64,000 nt of DNA from Climacium dendroides (taxonomy: Eukaryota; Streptophyta; Bryopsida; Hypnales; Climaciaceae), in assembly GCA_950106755.1 (NCBI GenBank), contig OX467084.1, positions 30,445,213-30,509,212 on the forward strand, written 5' to 3'. The translations under genes and the position numbers were made by a program. The notes beneath the pieces are model-generated. The model searched no databases. It worked only from the letters and a program-made list of their open reading frames with translations, and was not told where the DNA came from. Position 1 is the stretch's first letter. Every line of letters begins with the position of its first letter. Shown piece by piece: positions 35,201-46,727 of this stretch.

Positions 35201-36400
35201 TAAGTTACCATTCTACTTCCAAATTTAGACTCTAAGTTAGCCTTCCTTGTTCTTCTTGTATCCGGTCTAACTATGGTTAAATCTACTATTTTTAGAAAGC
35301 TTACACCTTTTCTAGGTAGTTCTTTATTCTAGGATTCTAAATTGGGTTTATACTTGCTAATTGGACCTTTCTACTAGAAGTTATCAGTGGATGAAGTTTG
35401 ACCACTTAAATGGTTCTTCAAACTTCATCCATTAATTTCTACTAATCTTCAATTCGAAATTAAGTTTTTCCTTTGGTTATGGATTCTAGTTAATATTCTC
35501 AATCTTACTAAATTGACTTGTTCCCAAAATCTTGGTTTTATCTAGATTTCATCTAATCTAAACTCTAAACTTCATCCATTCCTAACTTCCTTGTTTTAAG
35601 TCGGAATTCTAAGTGTGAGATGTTTTCGGAAACCTCTAAGCAAAATCTACTAGATAATCTAATTATCCTTGAAGAAAAACTTTGTCTTAATGCTCTGATC
35701 CTATTTGTAATTCGGCTCTATGATATTTTATCCTATTTTCAATAATTCAAAAGGAAGGGAAGACATTCACAGTTTACCTCAAAGTCGGGTTCAATGTTGA
35801 GGTAGTTGTAGGTGTCTTGGAACGCTCCATCATCCGCCATCTTCAAAACTTGTTGAATAATTTTGCCCACGGCTTAAAGTAGGGCTGAAAATACAAAAGA
35901 TAAGGCTTGTTCTATTTCTTTTCTTTTACTATCACTTCTTTCCCTTCTACACTATTCCCCCTTCTTTATTGTATTCAAATGGTTGACTTTGAAATAATAA
36001 TTGACCCTTGAAGATCTAAAGTCAATTATTATTCTATCTTCTTTTTCTAATGGTCTAAACTCTTTCTCTAAGATTTTCTACCTAATCTTATCAACTTCTA
36101 TTGACACCTTAACTTCCCAATGAACTCTTCATCTCCTTCACTTGTTCTTTGAGGTTGTTTGAACTCCTTCTACTTGACTTGAGAGGTTCTAATTTGACTC
36201 CTATTTCTCTTCTATGTTGGGACTCCCAATTAGTAATGGAAACGTTGCTAATTGGGAACTTCTCAACTTCCTACCTTCTAATTGTGACACTTCCTACTCT
36301 TTGCAATGCTAAGTTATTTCTAATTTTTCTTCAATTTGTGTTATTTGGTTAATCACTACTATAATATGAAATTTAGTTTTCCCTTGGCCTCCTATCTAGT
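32220..36400. other. Gene-poor stretch; repeated small hairpins
   Basis: No recognisable gene on either strand. Two similar hairpins, GGATGAAGTTTGACCAC...CAAACTTCATCC, lie at about 34929-34973 and 35391-35429, with more AACTTCATCC motifs between and after them. This suggests an old repeated structure, possibly the non-coding interior of a retroelement. Confidence 0.4.
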
Positions 36401-36419
36401 GTTTTGAATTTGTATGAAT

Positions 36420-36600
36420 TAGGACTCTAACCGGTCATAAAATTAAATTATGCAACCAAGCAACCAAGTCGCTCAAGTTCAATTGCAGTCAGTTCAGCTC
36501 GCAGTAAGTTTAGTCGCAGTAGTTCAGCTCGCAGCAAGTCAGTTCAAGCTCGCAAGCCAAGCAGTACAGTCTGCGACCAGGTTCATTCAGTTGCAGCCAG
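36420..36600 (+). repeat. Degenerate CAGTTCAGCTCGCAG repeats
   Basis: Several imperfect copies of CAGTTCAGCTCGCAG(T/C)AAG occur between about 36486 and 36560. The surrounding text, CTTGCTACG(T/A)(T/C)CG(A/G)TTGAT, is also repeated (36612-36670). Confidence 0.5.
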
Positions 36601-36960
36601 GTTGATGCCCTTGCTATGTCTAGTTGAGGCCCTTGCTACGTTCGATTGATACCTTGCTACGACCGGTTGATATCCGTCAATTTGGGGTTTTTCAAAAGGC
36701 CCTTTGTTCGTTTGGAGGACCTGGAGAGCCTAAGCCAGTGATTGCTTGAAGGCCCGAGCTACCAAACGTGTTTTTTAACACGGATTTCTAATTTTTGGAG
36801 GAATTTGGAACACCAAGAGTCGCTTTCTCTCGGCAACTAATTGCACACTAAATTGGAATGTTAAATTGACACTTGGAGCACTAAATTTTGGGGCTAAACT
36901 TTGAGGAAATTCCCAATATTTTGGAAACTAGACTTGAGAATTAATTGTAAGGAAGCCAAA

Positions 36961-37134
36961 GCTTCGCCGTGATTTTGAAATACACCTAAATTCTAAGACT
37001 GAGAGCTATAGCTTTGCCGTATTTTCTCTAACACCCAAAATTCTAAACATAAAAAACTATAGCTTCGCCGTATGTTTTGAGAATACTATAGAACTCTCCT
37101 AACTTCCAAACAACCAAAGTCAAAGCTTCGCCGT
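36961..37134 (+). repeat. GCTTCGCCGT repeats, spacing 50-63 bp
   Basis: GCTT(C/T)GCCGT occurs at 36961, 37011, 37062 and 37125, each in an AT-rich unit with TTCTAA(A/G). A worn tandem array with no coding content. Confidence 0.6.
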
Positions 37135-37239
37135 GATACAAGAAACAAGGAGAATACGGACAACCACAAGGGAAATGATTTATTAGTAAACAATAAGCTA
37201 CCAAATGTTAGTGCTAAAATAACTTAAACGATGCTAGAG

Positions 37240-38460
37240 AGTTTCCCTAAGCGGCATCGCCAGTCATAGGGGAAGGAGACTCTAGGATTAGTACAAAGTT
37301 AGTTCAAAACATCTACAAAACGTTAACAAAATACAAGAACTCCACAAAACATCACCCAAGCCTCAAATAACCCACAAGAAATGCCACAAGAAGATAGCTA
37401 AGCTTGAAGGGACCCCAAGTCCTTTAAGAGAGCTCCAAAAACAACAACAAAGGAGCTTGAAATGCTTCAAAAACAAAGAAATTTGGCAACGTCGCCTAAA
37501 TGGCCAAATCTAACTAAATGGACCCAAATGAAAACAAGGTGGTTCAAAATGAACCTAAGGGGTGTTTTGAGAGGAGAATGGGTGCCCTTATATACTCTCC
37601 TAAGGGCACCCCCCTCCTCTCTTTTCCTACAAGGTAATCTTATCAATTAAGATTTTCATCTAATTTGCCCAATTTTCACTTCTACGCTAGTCCAAATTCC
37701 TAACTTTTGGAGAAATGCTCCAAATCACAAACGGATTGCGCCATTGACTTCAGAAGGCCATTTTTAGTCTTAAAGAACCCTCACCCCTTTTTCCTACATC
37801 AAAATCACAAAGATTTCTAACGCTAACTAGAAGACCAAAATTGGATAAAAATCCAACTTTTCTAAGAAAAGTAACTAGTCTAGGCTCTTTAGTAGGTGTA
37901 AGGGAGTAAGAAAAGACCCTGCTTTGACCTTAATCCGATTCCGTATGCTCCCCGTACGCCGGTCAACTCCACGATTAATCTTTAAATTTGCCAATTTTAG
38001 AGGATCTTGATGGTTTTGCATCTTCTGACTATCGGAATGCCACGAAACTTATTGGAGCTTGTTATTAACATAAATGAAGCTACCCTAATTTTTAGTGAGA
38101 TTTTACGGCTACTTGGGTAATTTCTAAGAATTTCCCATCATTACTTCCAACGGTTGACTATCCGGAAAAAGATCTTTTGAAGATCAGAAAAAACCGAGAA
38201 TTTTCATGGAACCTCTCATGGAGTTCCACAAGGGATGTGCAAACTCATATTCCCGTTTTGCACATCTAAGAAAGGAGAATCAAATCCTGCTATCTCTTTT
38301 AACTTCCGGTAAAAAGAGAATCTTCCAAATAGAAGGGAATCTTGGCGAGCCGATTGCTCCATTGGACTCCTGGCATGATTTCTACTTCAAACTACCGTAC
38401 TTAAGTTGTAGATGTCCTCCTATGATTCGTCTTGAGTTTTCTTCACCTGCAGGCTAACAA
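37240..38460 (-). mobile_element. Possible LTR and primer-binding site of a decayed retroelement
   Basis: On the minus strand a TATA box (GTATATAAGGG) at about 37590 lies some 330 bases before TGGCGATGCCGCTTAGGGA at about 37260. That sequence loosely resembles a primer-binding site for a tRNA 3' end (TGGCG start). The layout suits U3-R-U5-PBS. No second LTR and no gag or pol coding was found, so this is tentative. Confidence 0.25.
37570..37621. promoter_or_regulatory. Hairpin with a TATA box at its tip
   Basis: GAGAGGAG...GGGTGCCCTTA pairs with TAAGGGCACCC...CTCCTCTC around the loop TATACTCTCC. Read on the minus strand the loop supplies TATATAA. Could be the core promoter of the putative LTR. 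Confidence 0.5.
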
Positions 38461-39632
38461 TTGGAGATTCTACTATTTTGCCAATAGAATGGGAAAACTG
38501 AAACCTCTCTTTGGGAATCTATACTAAGGTTTTTACATAGTTTCCTTGGACCAATTTGTTTAGGATCTGTCATTGAAAGGCAAGTTTAGACAAGTTGGGC
38601 AATTTCTACTAAACATGGTTATTTTGTGCAATTTTTGGGTTTTTACCCTATCTACATGCAGAATTTGGTTACAAATAACAAGAAATGCCTCAATTAGGAC
38701 CAATGGTCATATTGGTATGTGACATCTCCATTTTTGTTATTCACTCTTTTTTGGGCTTTTTGTATATAAAACTACACTCAAAACTTTATAAAATCCAAAA
38801 AAAACAATCCCGAATCATGAGTGACCAAATGGGCACTCACAGAGGGCAGTGGAAGGGCCAACATAATCTATCTCTCTGAATTGAGGTTGTCTTGGACTTA
38901 ATTTTTGTCTCCAAATAGGCCCTTACCATTCCATATTTCTGTTTATAGGTTGCCAAATGCATATCATCTACTTGCCTCTACATAATATGCTCTTGTAAAT
39001 TCAAGACCCTTGTTCAAACACTAACCACTATAAACACACTATCAATCCAAATAAAATTCTGCAACCCCTTGCCTTCGTTCCAACAGTGCCTCCTATTTGG
39101 AATAGAATAGCAAGATACACACTTTATAGCATCCAATTAGGCACAACACAACTACATTGTCAATCAAACACACATCCCCTTGACATGTAATAATTTTTGT
39201 AAACAAATTCTCGTTATAAAGCTATAGTGAATGATTCCAAATGGATTTAACCTTTGCCTCAGAAACATTTTCCCAATAAGACAATCATGTATAAAAAAAA
39301 CCTTCTCTTTCTTAGACATACTCAAACTCCAAATCGGATGTTGTAGGAATTAATTTGGACAACACCTCCAAATCTTCATCATGCAAAACCCATTACCTTT
39401 TATAAGCTAGAAGTGGTTTAGACTCTATGACTTTCTTATGTTCCAATGATATTTTTTGCTCTTGAGTTAAAACCTGAATTCTACAGCCCTTAAATTTACA
39501 CATGCTCCTTGATCACTTATTTCTTTCCATCATGGACAATCACAATAGCAAATCTAAGTTAGAACTCAAAACTCTTGCTCTTTTTGCTAAGGATGAGAGC
39601 ACTTGAGTTTACTTCTTTACTTCATCCTTTAA
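37630..39632. other. No recognisable gene
   Basis: One open frame at 38206-38457 (plus strand, 83 codons) lacks any domain, and similar-length frames are equally unsupported. The segment upstream of 38460 may belong to the putative LTR. The rest is AT-rich without clear repeats. Confidence 0.4.
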
Positions 39633-41234
39633 CCCTTAAATGCCCAAGGCCTTTATGAGCTTCTAAGAATTTGCTTTAAATTAATCAAAATTCAACATTT
39701 TGATAAGTTGTATCAATTTTTTTTGAATTGTAACCATACTAATTCAAATTAGACATGTTAGAGATTACATAAAAAAGAAAATACAACAATATCACTTATA
39801 GATTGAAAGTTTATATTGTTTGATTATGAAGGTGTTAAAACTTTGAAAGTGATTTGAAGTCTTTCAATCCTCTTTTCACATGTCAAATCTAAAACATTGG
39901 TTATAAAAAAAAATATGAAAATAAAGGGCCTAGCATGCATAATCCCAATCAATTTATGGCTTTTCAAAATCTACTCTATAATTCTTTTAAATGAATTTCT
40001 AATGTGATTTTTTTTCCAAGATTTAGTGCATTTGAGGCTCATTTCCAAGAGTCCTCAATCATTAGAGAAAAAAACAAGCCTTAGGAGGGCCGCTCTACAA
40101 CCCTCGAAGGACCTCGCAGTATGCATTTTATTTTGGCTATTGAATCACAATGTTGGATGGCTGTCAATGATATACCATAAGTCTTTGATATTTAAAGTAA
40201 ATGTAGAAATTATATTAAAATTTAGATTTTGAATCTCATTTAAGTGTAGTTGTATAACTTTTTTCAAAAATATTTGAACTAAATGAAGGTAGGAAATCAA
40301 ACTAAGTTTCATTTTCAAAAATTTGTTTGTAATTTCAAGTCTATATCTTTACTAAAAAGTTATGGAAAAATTTCAAAGAGGGTGTTTATAAATGTAAAAA
40401 AAAAGGCCCCTTCCAACCCCTCTTTGAAATTTGTCTGTAACTTTTTTATTAAAGACTTAAAATCTCAAATGGATTTTTATAAATGAAATTTAGTTTGATT
40501 TTCCATCTTCTTCTAGTTCAAAGTTTTTTGAAAAAATTTGGTCTATTATGTCTAAAGGAGGATTAAAATTTGAATTGTAACATAATTTCTGTATTTGCCT
40601 TAAGTATGAGCAGTTAAGTTCTTATTCCACTTAATTTACATATCCCATATGGATAGTTGCACCCACCACTACCCTACTTGTATAAAGAGCAATTCATCTC
40701 CTTCTTTCTAAACACTCAAAATTACATAAGTGGCTTTTGAAGTTAGTTGCCTTTGATTTTTGGTAACTAGCTTCAAAAGCCACTTAATTTGGCTAAATTT
40801 AACTTAATTAAATATAATTTTTAATTAACCTTATATTCAACTCTCGGTATTCTTCTACACCAATGTATTTTAAATATATTAAATTGAATCTGTTAGAATG
40901 AAAATTCAATTGTATTTGTTGAAATTCACACACATGATGTATTCTAAACCTCAAAGAATAGACTAAATTGTCATTCTATGGTGGCCCAGCCAAGGATTGC
41001 CTTTTTCTCTAATGACTACGAAAAGTTAAGATTGCAATGAACACCCTTGCACAAAATCTTGAATAGAATTTAAATTATAATCAATTGTTTTCAAAATCAA
41101 AGTTTTGATGCTAAAACTAGACTTCAAAAAATATTTTAAAAATATATAATTATTAAAAATAGAAAATTGGCTAGATTTTATTTAACTTCAAAGTATTGTC
41201 AACACCAAAATTTGATGCCTCGGGCACTTAGGGA
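39633..41234. mobile_element. TTAA-flanked element, 1.6 kb, with nested hairpin module
   Basis: TTAA|CCCTTAAATGCCCAAGGC at the left, GCCTCGGGCACTTAGGGA|TTAA at the right. The left part is the inverted equivalent of the right part of the 52015-52988 element, so they are one family in opposite orientation. About 40260-40536 is a worn hairpin matching the module of the CACTA elements. 40640-40790 (TAGTTGCACCCACCACTACC and a nearby inverted repeat around AAGTGGCTTTTGAAG) matches part of the 28782 element. This suggests a CACTA relative inserted inside it. Confidence 0.7.
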
Positions 41235-41555
41235 TTAATATTGAGACCCATGGAGTCTACTTGTGTTCTCTAATTCTCCTCCTTGATCACTCAAAGCTAG
41301 AATATTGCTTTAAGTTCCTTTGTTCAATCTCGCTAAAAATTTCAAATGCATTCTATGAACATATATTTTCTTTCTAGACTACCTTCTACCACAATAATTG
41401 CTTTATATCTTCTAAAGTATATTTTTCTAAATACACAATTCTTTGAGAATTTTGTTGAAATAAAAAATGTTACCAACAAAGCCCTTTGTCCCATAGTACT
41501 AGCCTCTTTTGTTTTTTTCATTTATCTTGAATTATTTGTCTTCTTTACTCTATAA

Positions 41556-41677
41556 CACTACAAAAAACAAGGATATAAATGACTTGTTTACAATGATTGC
41601 AAAATAATCATTTTGTAGTCATTGTTATACTTGCAATTATTGTGGACAAGTCATTTATACCCTTGTTTTTTGTAGTA
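41556..41677. mobile_element. 122-bp CACTA-like miniature element
   Basis: CACTACAAAAAACAAGGATAT at the left pairs with ATACCCTTGTTTTTTGTAGTA at the right (last base differs), continuing into AAATGACTTGT. Flanked by TAA on both sides. It could alternatively be read as ending one base inside, with ATAAC as duplication. Confidence 0.7.
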
Positions 41678-43787
41678 TAACTAATTTTAAGATTGAAGAT
41701 GATTTTGTTTTTGACATTAACAAAAGAAATGAAGCATAAGTAGTTTAGTTCATTATTCACTTTACAAATAATAAACTTGATTATTTTATATCAATTCGAA
41801 GATGATTGGGTTAAAAACCAAAAGATATTAAAATTTTTATTTAACCTATTGAATTCCAAGCCATACTTGTATAAACCTAAATGTGTAGAGAGGTAAGGTA
41901 ATTACACAATAAGAATTCCTTCTCTATAAAGTCTATCCTTATTTGTAAATGGCACTTTGTATCTATTGTCACCTCCTACTTTTTGATCTTTCTTTAATTG
42001 CAATTAATTGCCATATTCACTTGTTTTGTACTTGATTGAGGACACATTGCACATTCACCATCAACTTATAAGATCATAATATACATTAAAATAATCTTGA
42101 ATACTTTCATTACTACGAAAAAAGAACTAGTGTTATAGAATAGAGGGAGTAGATAAAACCATCTATAACAAACACTTTAGTCACAAATTTATGATGGTTT
42201 TAAAACCAATATTATATAAAAATTCAATTATTACTCTTGCAATTCAATTGAGATAATCTATAATCACCTTGAACTTTATTGAGTGCTCAAGATAGGAGGC
42301 TCTAAAAGTGTCCTTGCTCTAAAAGTGACCACTAACATAAAGGTACATTTTACCTTCTTCAATGTACCAATAGTGTACATTTTAGGAGGTGGTTGCTTAT
42401 AGTGACCCTTGCTGTTCAACTTCAAAAATTCAAATCTAATTCCACAAAGGTCCCCAAAATATAACACAACTTAGATTAGATGCCAATTCCATTTTTCTTT
42501 CTAAAAAAACTTTTTAAAAGTGTTTTAAGGAATTTTGCTTCCACAAATGCAATAAGCTCTTAAAAGGTCACTTTAAGAGCACACTACCTTTCAATTCATT
42601 TTTTCATTCAAGAGTGCTTCTCTTCGTAAATCACCTTATTATTGCATATCTGGGACTCAAAGATGATTCGAGAATCTAAATCTTGAATTCTTTTCTCTTC
42701 AGGTCAGTAATTTAATTTTCTAAATCTAATCGGCATCACACGATGACTAGTTTTCTAATCGAGTAGGATTGACACAATCTGTTGTTGTGTACATTTTCGA
42801 CAAGTTCCATGCTGCCTCTGCAGTGAGAGATGGAGAAGGGAATCTTGTGTTTTTCTAAGAAGTGATGGCAAGAAGTCGGCTTGCTCCTTTGCTTTGCTGC
42901 CATAGGAATTTTTGAGGTGCTGCTGCAACAACTTAGAAATCTGATGTCAGGGAGCTTCTGCCGTCAAGTGAGGTACCCAAAAATACTAATTTACTCGCCA
43001 CCTGCAACTCTCTATGAAAAGTCACGATTTCTTACGTCAGGGGAGGTGGGAGGGTACGAAAACCTACCGGAAGAAGGCACATGCTTCTCACTCACTGATG
43101 CAGTCACTGATTTATTTCCAAATTTCGAATAATTTTTTGATTACAATGCAGCTGTCTCATGAACTGATTAAAAAATATTGGCATGCGCTGTCTAAACTTG
43201 ACTCCGCTGTCTCCCTATCTTACGTGAGACCTTCTCACTCTTGTACTCGATTCGCTTTTCTATCCTATCCCAGTCACCTCCATACTGGCTGACTTAGAAT
43301 GTGCTAGCTACAATGATGCTGGCTAGTCAGGCTAGAAGTTCGTTCCTTGTGTGCATAAGCTGAAAACAATTTCTAAGTCAAGCGCTTTGAACTGAGCGAA
43401 GGCGGATGGCAATGGAAAATAAACTTAAGTTAATGCACTATGTGCAAGGTCTAACTTTGTTTTTAAGTGAAAGAAGTATTGATGCTTGCAACTCTAATCT
43501 TACCACATTACAAACTCAGAAATTATCTTAATAATTCTAAGATAGTTTAGATGGTCACATCCTCCTAATCAGTGAGTACGCTTGTTTAAGATTTTAGAGT
43601 AGTAATTCTGGATTAGTAGGTATTCTAACGTGGCTTACTAGAAATGATACTGAGCATAACCCATCAACATAAAATGACCCTTGATTTATTCGTTCCACAG
43701 AGTGTAACAACATGTGTACTACATCGGCTTCCAAAAATATGTAAATTAGTAACATAAGCTTTGAACAAAAGTGTAACATGTGTACTA
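41678..43787. other. No recognisable gene; repeat fragments
   Basis: About 42283-42600 contains GCTCTAAAAGTG(A/T)CC and AAGAGCACACTACC motifs related to the ends of the 61468-61862 element. The open frame at 42881-43132 has no domain. No splice chain or RNA gene is evident before the duplication boundary at about 43788. Confidence 0.4.
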
Positions 43788-44131
43788 CAGTCGATAACAG
43801 TGTGACAAGTGTCTAGGATAGATGTTCCAGAGTATCATGTTAACGATTTCGTAACAAAGAGGCCTGAGAGTACTGGCCATGAACGGAAGGGAGCAGGGCA
43901 CAGCAACTTTCAAAATACTTTAAGTTAAAACCCTTGACCATTGTCCCACACTCTCTTCTGTACCAAGCATTGCACAAACTCCTAGTAACCTGTCTAGGAA
44001 GATGAGTTCTCAATTTCCTCAATGGCTATGGTCACAATTTGAACATGCCGGTCCTTTACAATTTTATTTCTGATGCTAAAATACACATACAACGTCATCG
44101 TTCTGCTGTATACCAAGGCAGGCCTTTGGCC

Positions 44132-44220
44132 TTGTGTATAAATATGCTGTGTCCTCTCCCAATTGCAAGCACCAGACTGGTCTCATCGCCAAAGCTCAAT
44201 CGGAGATTTACAGAGTGCAG
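44132..44220 (+). promoter_or_regulatory. Putative TATA box and 5'-UTR first exon of EG45-like gene 2
   Basis: TATAAATA at about 44137 and the donor CAG|GTATGC at 44220/44221 match gene 1. The leader acceptor TTTGCAG|G is at 44714/44715, and the ATG at 44739. Confidence 0.45.
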
Positions 44221-44738
44221 GTATGCATTGACGTGGTCACAATTTGGGAGGAAGTCTTGCCTGCATCTCTTCCGTTTTGTGCATTTGAGTTCGGAGGGAG
44301 ATTACTCTGTAGATGCTTATTCTGATCTCACCTGAAATAAGCTGGATTTGCATGGTCATCGTCTCATTGTGGCTATTGATTGTTGCGCGCCAGCATTGAG
44401 AGTTTTCATTTTTTGTACTCTACTTTCATAAAATCAGTTGTCTAGGAGGTTCGAAATAGGAAATCACTAACTCTGAAAGTACCACATGAATGCATCTTAT
44501 ATTTGTGGATCAGACCTTGCATTCCTACTCTATGGTTTGCAAATTTGTTATGAGGCGGCCTGCAGGCCTTGCACTCCGTATTATGGGTCATTTCTGTTCT
44601 ATCATTCTCATCAATGGATTGACGGTGATTGAGATGGGATGTTTACCTGCATCGTTCGAATTCCGAATCCGAAATCTCTCTGGGTTGTGAAATCTTCATG
44701 TGTTCGCTTTGCAGGGGGCGTTACGAAGATCTGAAGCA

Positions 44739-45780
44739 ATGGCTCAGCTCAGGCAGATGGTGCTATTGATAGCATCTGCATTCTTGGTCTTGCAGCAGAC
44801 GGAGTTGGTCGCAGCGACCACTGGGAAGGCATCATACTACACAGCCCCATTTTTTCGTAAGTTACCATTTTAGAGTAATTACCTGTTAAGTCACTAGCTG
44901 GTAGCTAATTGCAGAAGCGTCCTCTGTGAAGGTTGAACAAATTTTTCAAAAGATTTTGATTGGTTTAGAATATTTATATAACATGAAAAGAATCTTCTTG
45001 AGATGCTTGTGGAGGTCTTCCTCGTATCAGTACGATCGTGCAGACGCCTTCCATGTATTATAAGGAGGTTCCCTAATCATCACCTTGACCATTAGGAGAC
45101 CTTTCATGCAGAAGATTCTCTGAAATGATCTCTTTTACGATCTGAAGCAATAAAATTCTATGGAAAATCAGTTGTATAGTGTGGAGGAAAATGATTATGT
45201 TTCCTAAAATGTTGTGTTATATAGGCCAAAATTGTGATCATGTTTCAAGTGCCCAAAGCTCTAAAAACTGGGATCCGTAATTCGGTATAGATCTGAGTTT
45301 CGGACAAGCGACTGAAACTGCACCAATTTCACTGAATGCGTCATTTCAACAAATATGAGGTTAATTTGAGGAATTGTGTTCTAGGATGGCTAATTATATT
45401 GTGGCACGTGGCTTCTGTTTATAGCCTCGGCTTGTTTTGGCTTCGACCCCAACCAGATCCCAAACGATAAGATCTTCGCAGCAGGAGGCGATAGCTCTAA
45501 CGCCAACATCTGGAACAACGGCGCAAACTGTGGCAAGCGTTTCAATGTTCAGTGCCGAGGGAATGGTTGCAACGGCCATGGACCCATATCTGTGAAGATA
45601 ATTGATCGCTGCCCGAGCGGCTGCTCTGGAGGACGAGCCTTCGATCTTTCTGATACTGCCTTTTCTACCATTGCCAATTTAGACGTTGGGGTGATCACTG
45701 TCGAGTATTCCAGTGCTTTCTCACTTGATGATGAAGATGCAGAAACGTTCATTGCAGAAGTGGGCCATATCGGACAGTAA
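44739..45780 (+). CDS. EG45-like domain protein (plant natriuretic peptide type), copy 2
   Basis: Exons 44739-44856 and 45425-45780 join in phase 1 to give 157 residues: signal peptide (identical to copy 1 over the first 29), GKASYYTAPFF then PSACFGFDPNQ, IWNNGANCGKRF, DRCPSGCSGG, FDLSDTAF, and the same acidic tail with LDDEDAE. All six cysteines are kept. Against copy 1, by hand alignment, about 31 bases differ in the first 218 or so bases of exon 2 (12 amino-acid changes, 11 silent codons). The rest of the exon is almost identical, and the intron has only about five substitutions plus indels. Expected to be an apoplastic protein like copy 1; the changed surface suggests a different partner or expression niche, which is inference. 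It converges with the 709-aa gene 1.8 kb downstream. Confidence 0.9.
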
Positions 45781-46249
45781 GCTGGGTGGAAACCGTGGAA
45801 TGGTGGATGTGCGTGCACATCCTCCACCTAAGCTTACAAGATGAAAACATGACGAAGAAAAAGAATACTGCAATGGTATGCATTATAGACGTACATAGGT
45901 TCTAGTGTTGTTTTTTGCGGATAATAATGGAAGCTTTGTTTGTGGTGCTGTACATGTCAAAGTTTAATTACGTAATGCTTTGGGTCCCGGGTTCATTTTG
46001 GTGACTTTCGTCACCATGCATGAGCTAGTACGTCCTTGATTAGTAATGCAATCTGCTGACCAAGTTTTCAGGAATGTAATCTGCTTACCAAGGACAATAA
46101 AAGAGCTCTGAAAATAGGAATAGATACGCTCACTATTCCTCAAAACAGAGTTCTGCATAGTGGTCACGACTAGCGTGTGACCTTTTTTCTTCCAAGTTCA
46201 CTTTCTTCCAGGTTCACTTTCTAATGTCTTGTGACCACTGAATGCCAAA

Positions 46250-46568
46250 ATGGGAAATTTCATTAAAATGGCGATTATTCTGTGACTTTGGCATTCTCAC
46301 AGTTCAGACCAGGCGATCTGAACTCTACTAGTGTCCTAGATTTTTGAAATCTATATCATTATTAGATATCTGAAATCTAGAAAATATGTAGATTTTTTAA
46401 ACCAATTGGTCTGAAATCTACATCTTTCCTAGATTTAAATAATCTAATAATAGTATAGAGTTCACAAATCTAAGACACTAATAGATTTCAGACTGCCCGG
46501 TCTGAAGTGTGGGAACGACACTGTGAAAATGGCACATGAAATATCGCCATTTTAATGAAATTCCCCAT
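46250..46568. mobile_element. 319-bp inverted-repeat element, CAAA duplication
   Basis: Starts ATGGGAAATTTCATT and ends AATGAAATTCCCCAT, flanked by CAAA on both sides. The left duplicate has the unoccupied site ATTCCAAACTGGAATC near 2607. Same family as 18921-19241, in opposite orientation (here the GTGACTTTGGCATT side comes first). Confidence 0.9.
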
Positions 46569-46727
46569 CAAACTGGAATTTGAAGTTTGTATGAGGCTGA
46601 ATGACGTCTTCGTGAGTACGTCTAGTTAGTTGCTTAGTCATGGATAATGGATTGGACTATCAATTGGAGTCGTGAATGGTGTGGGATATTTGTTACATGA
46701 TATTTGCAGAGTATCCCAAACTTTTGG

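Larger units (their letters stand above)
43788..46727. repeat. Segmental duplication block A, right copy
   Basis: Duplicate of 116-2770. It holds the second EG45-like gene with its promoter, and one element absent from the left copy (46250-46568). At 46727 it continues without interruption into block B, which is why it acts as the empty site for the 18.6-kb insertion at 2771-21403. Confidence 0.93.

Noticed and set aside
36149..38457. Complete LTR retrotransposon
   Set aside because: Only a tentative LTR and primer-binding-like motif are seen; no partner LTR and no gag, protease, reverse transcriptase or integrase coding was found.
38206..38457. 83-codon ORF
   Set aside because: No recognisable domain, and similar-length frames occur by chance in this less AT-rich stretch.
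42881..43132. 83-codon frame starting MLLCFAAIGIF
   Set aside because: No conservation signal, domain or transcript structure; a similar frame overlaps it in another phase.
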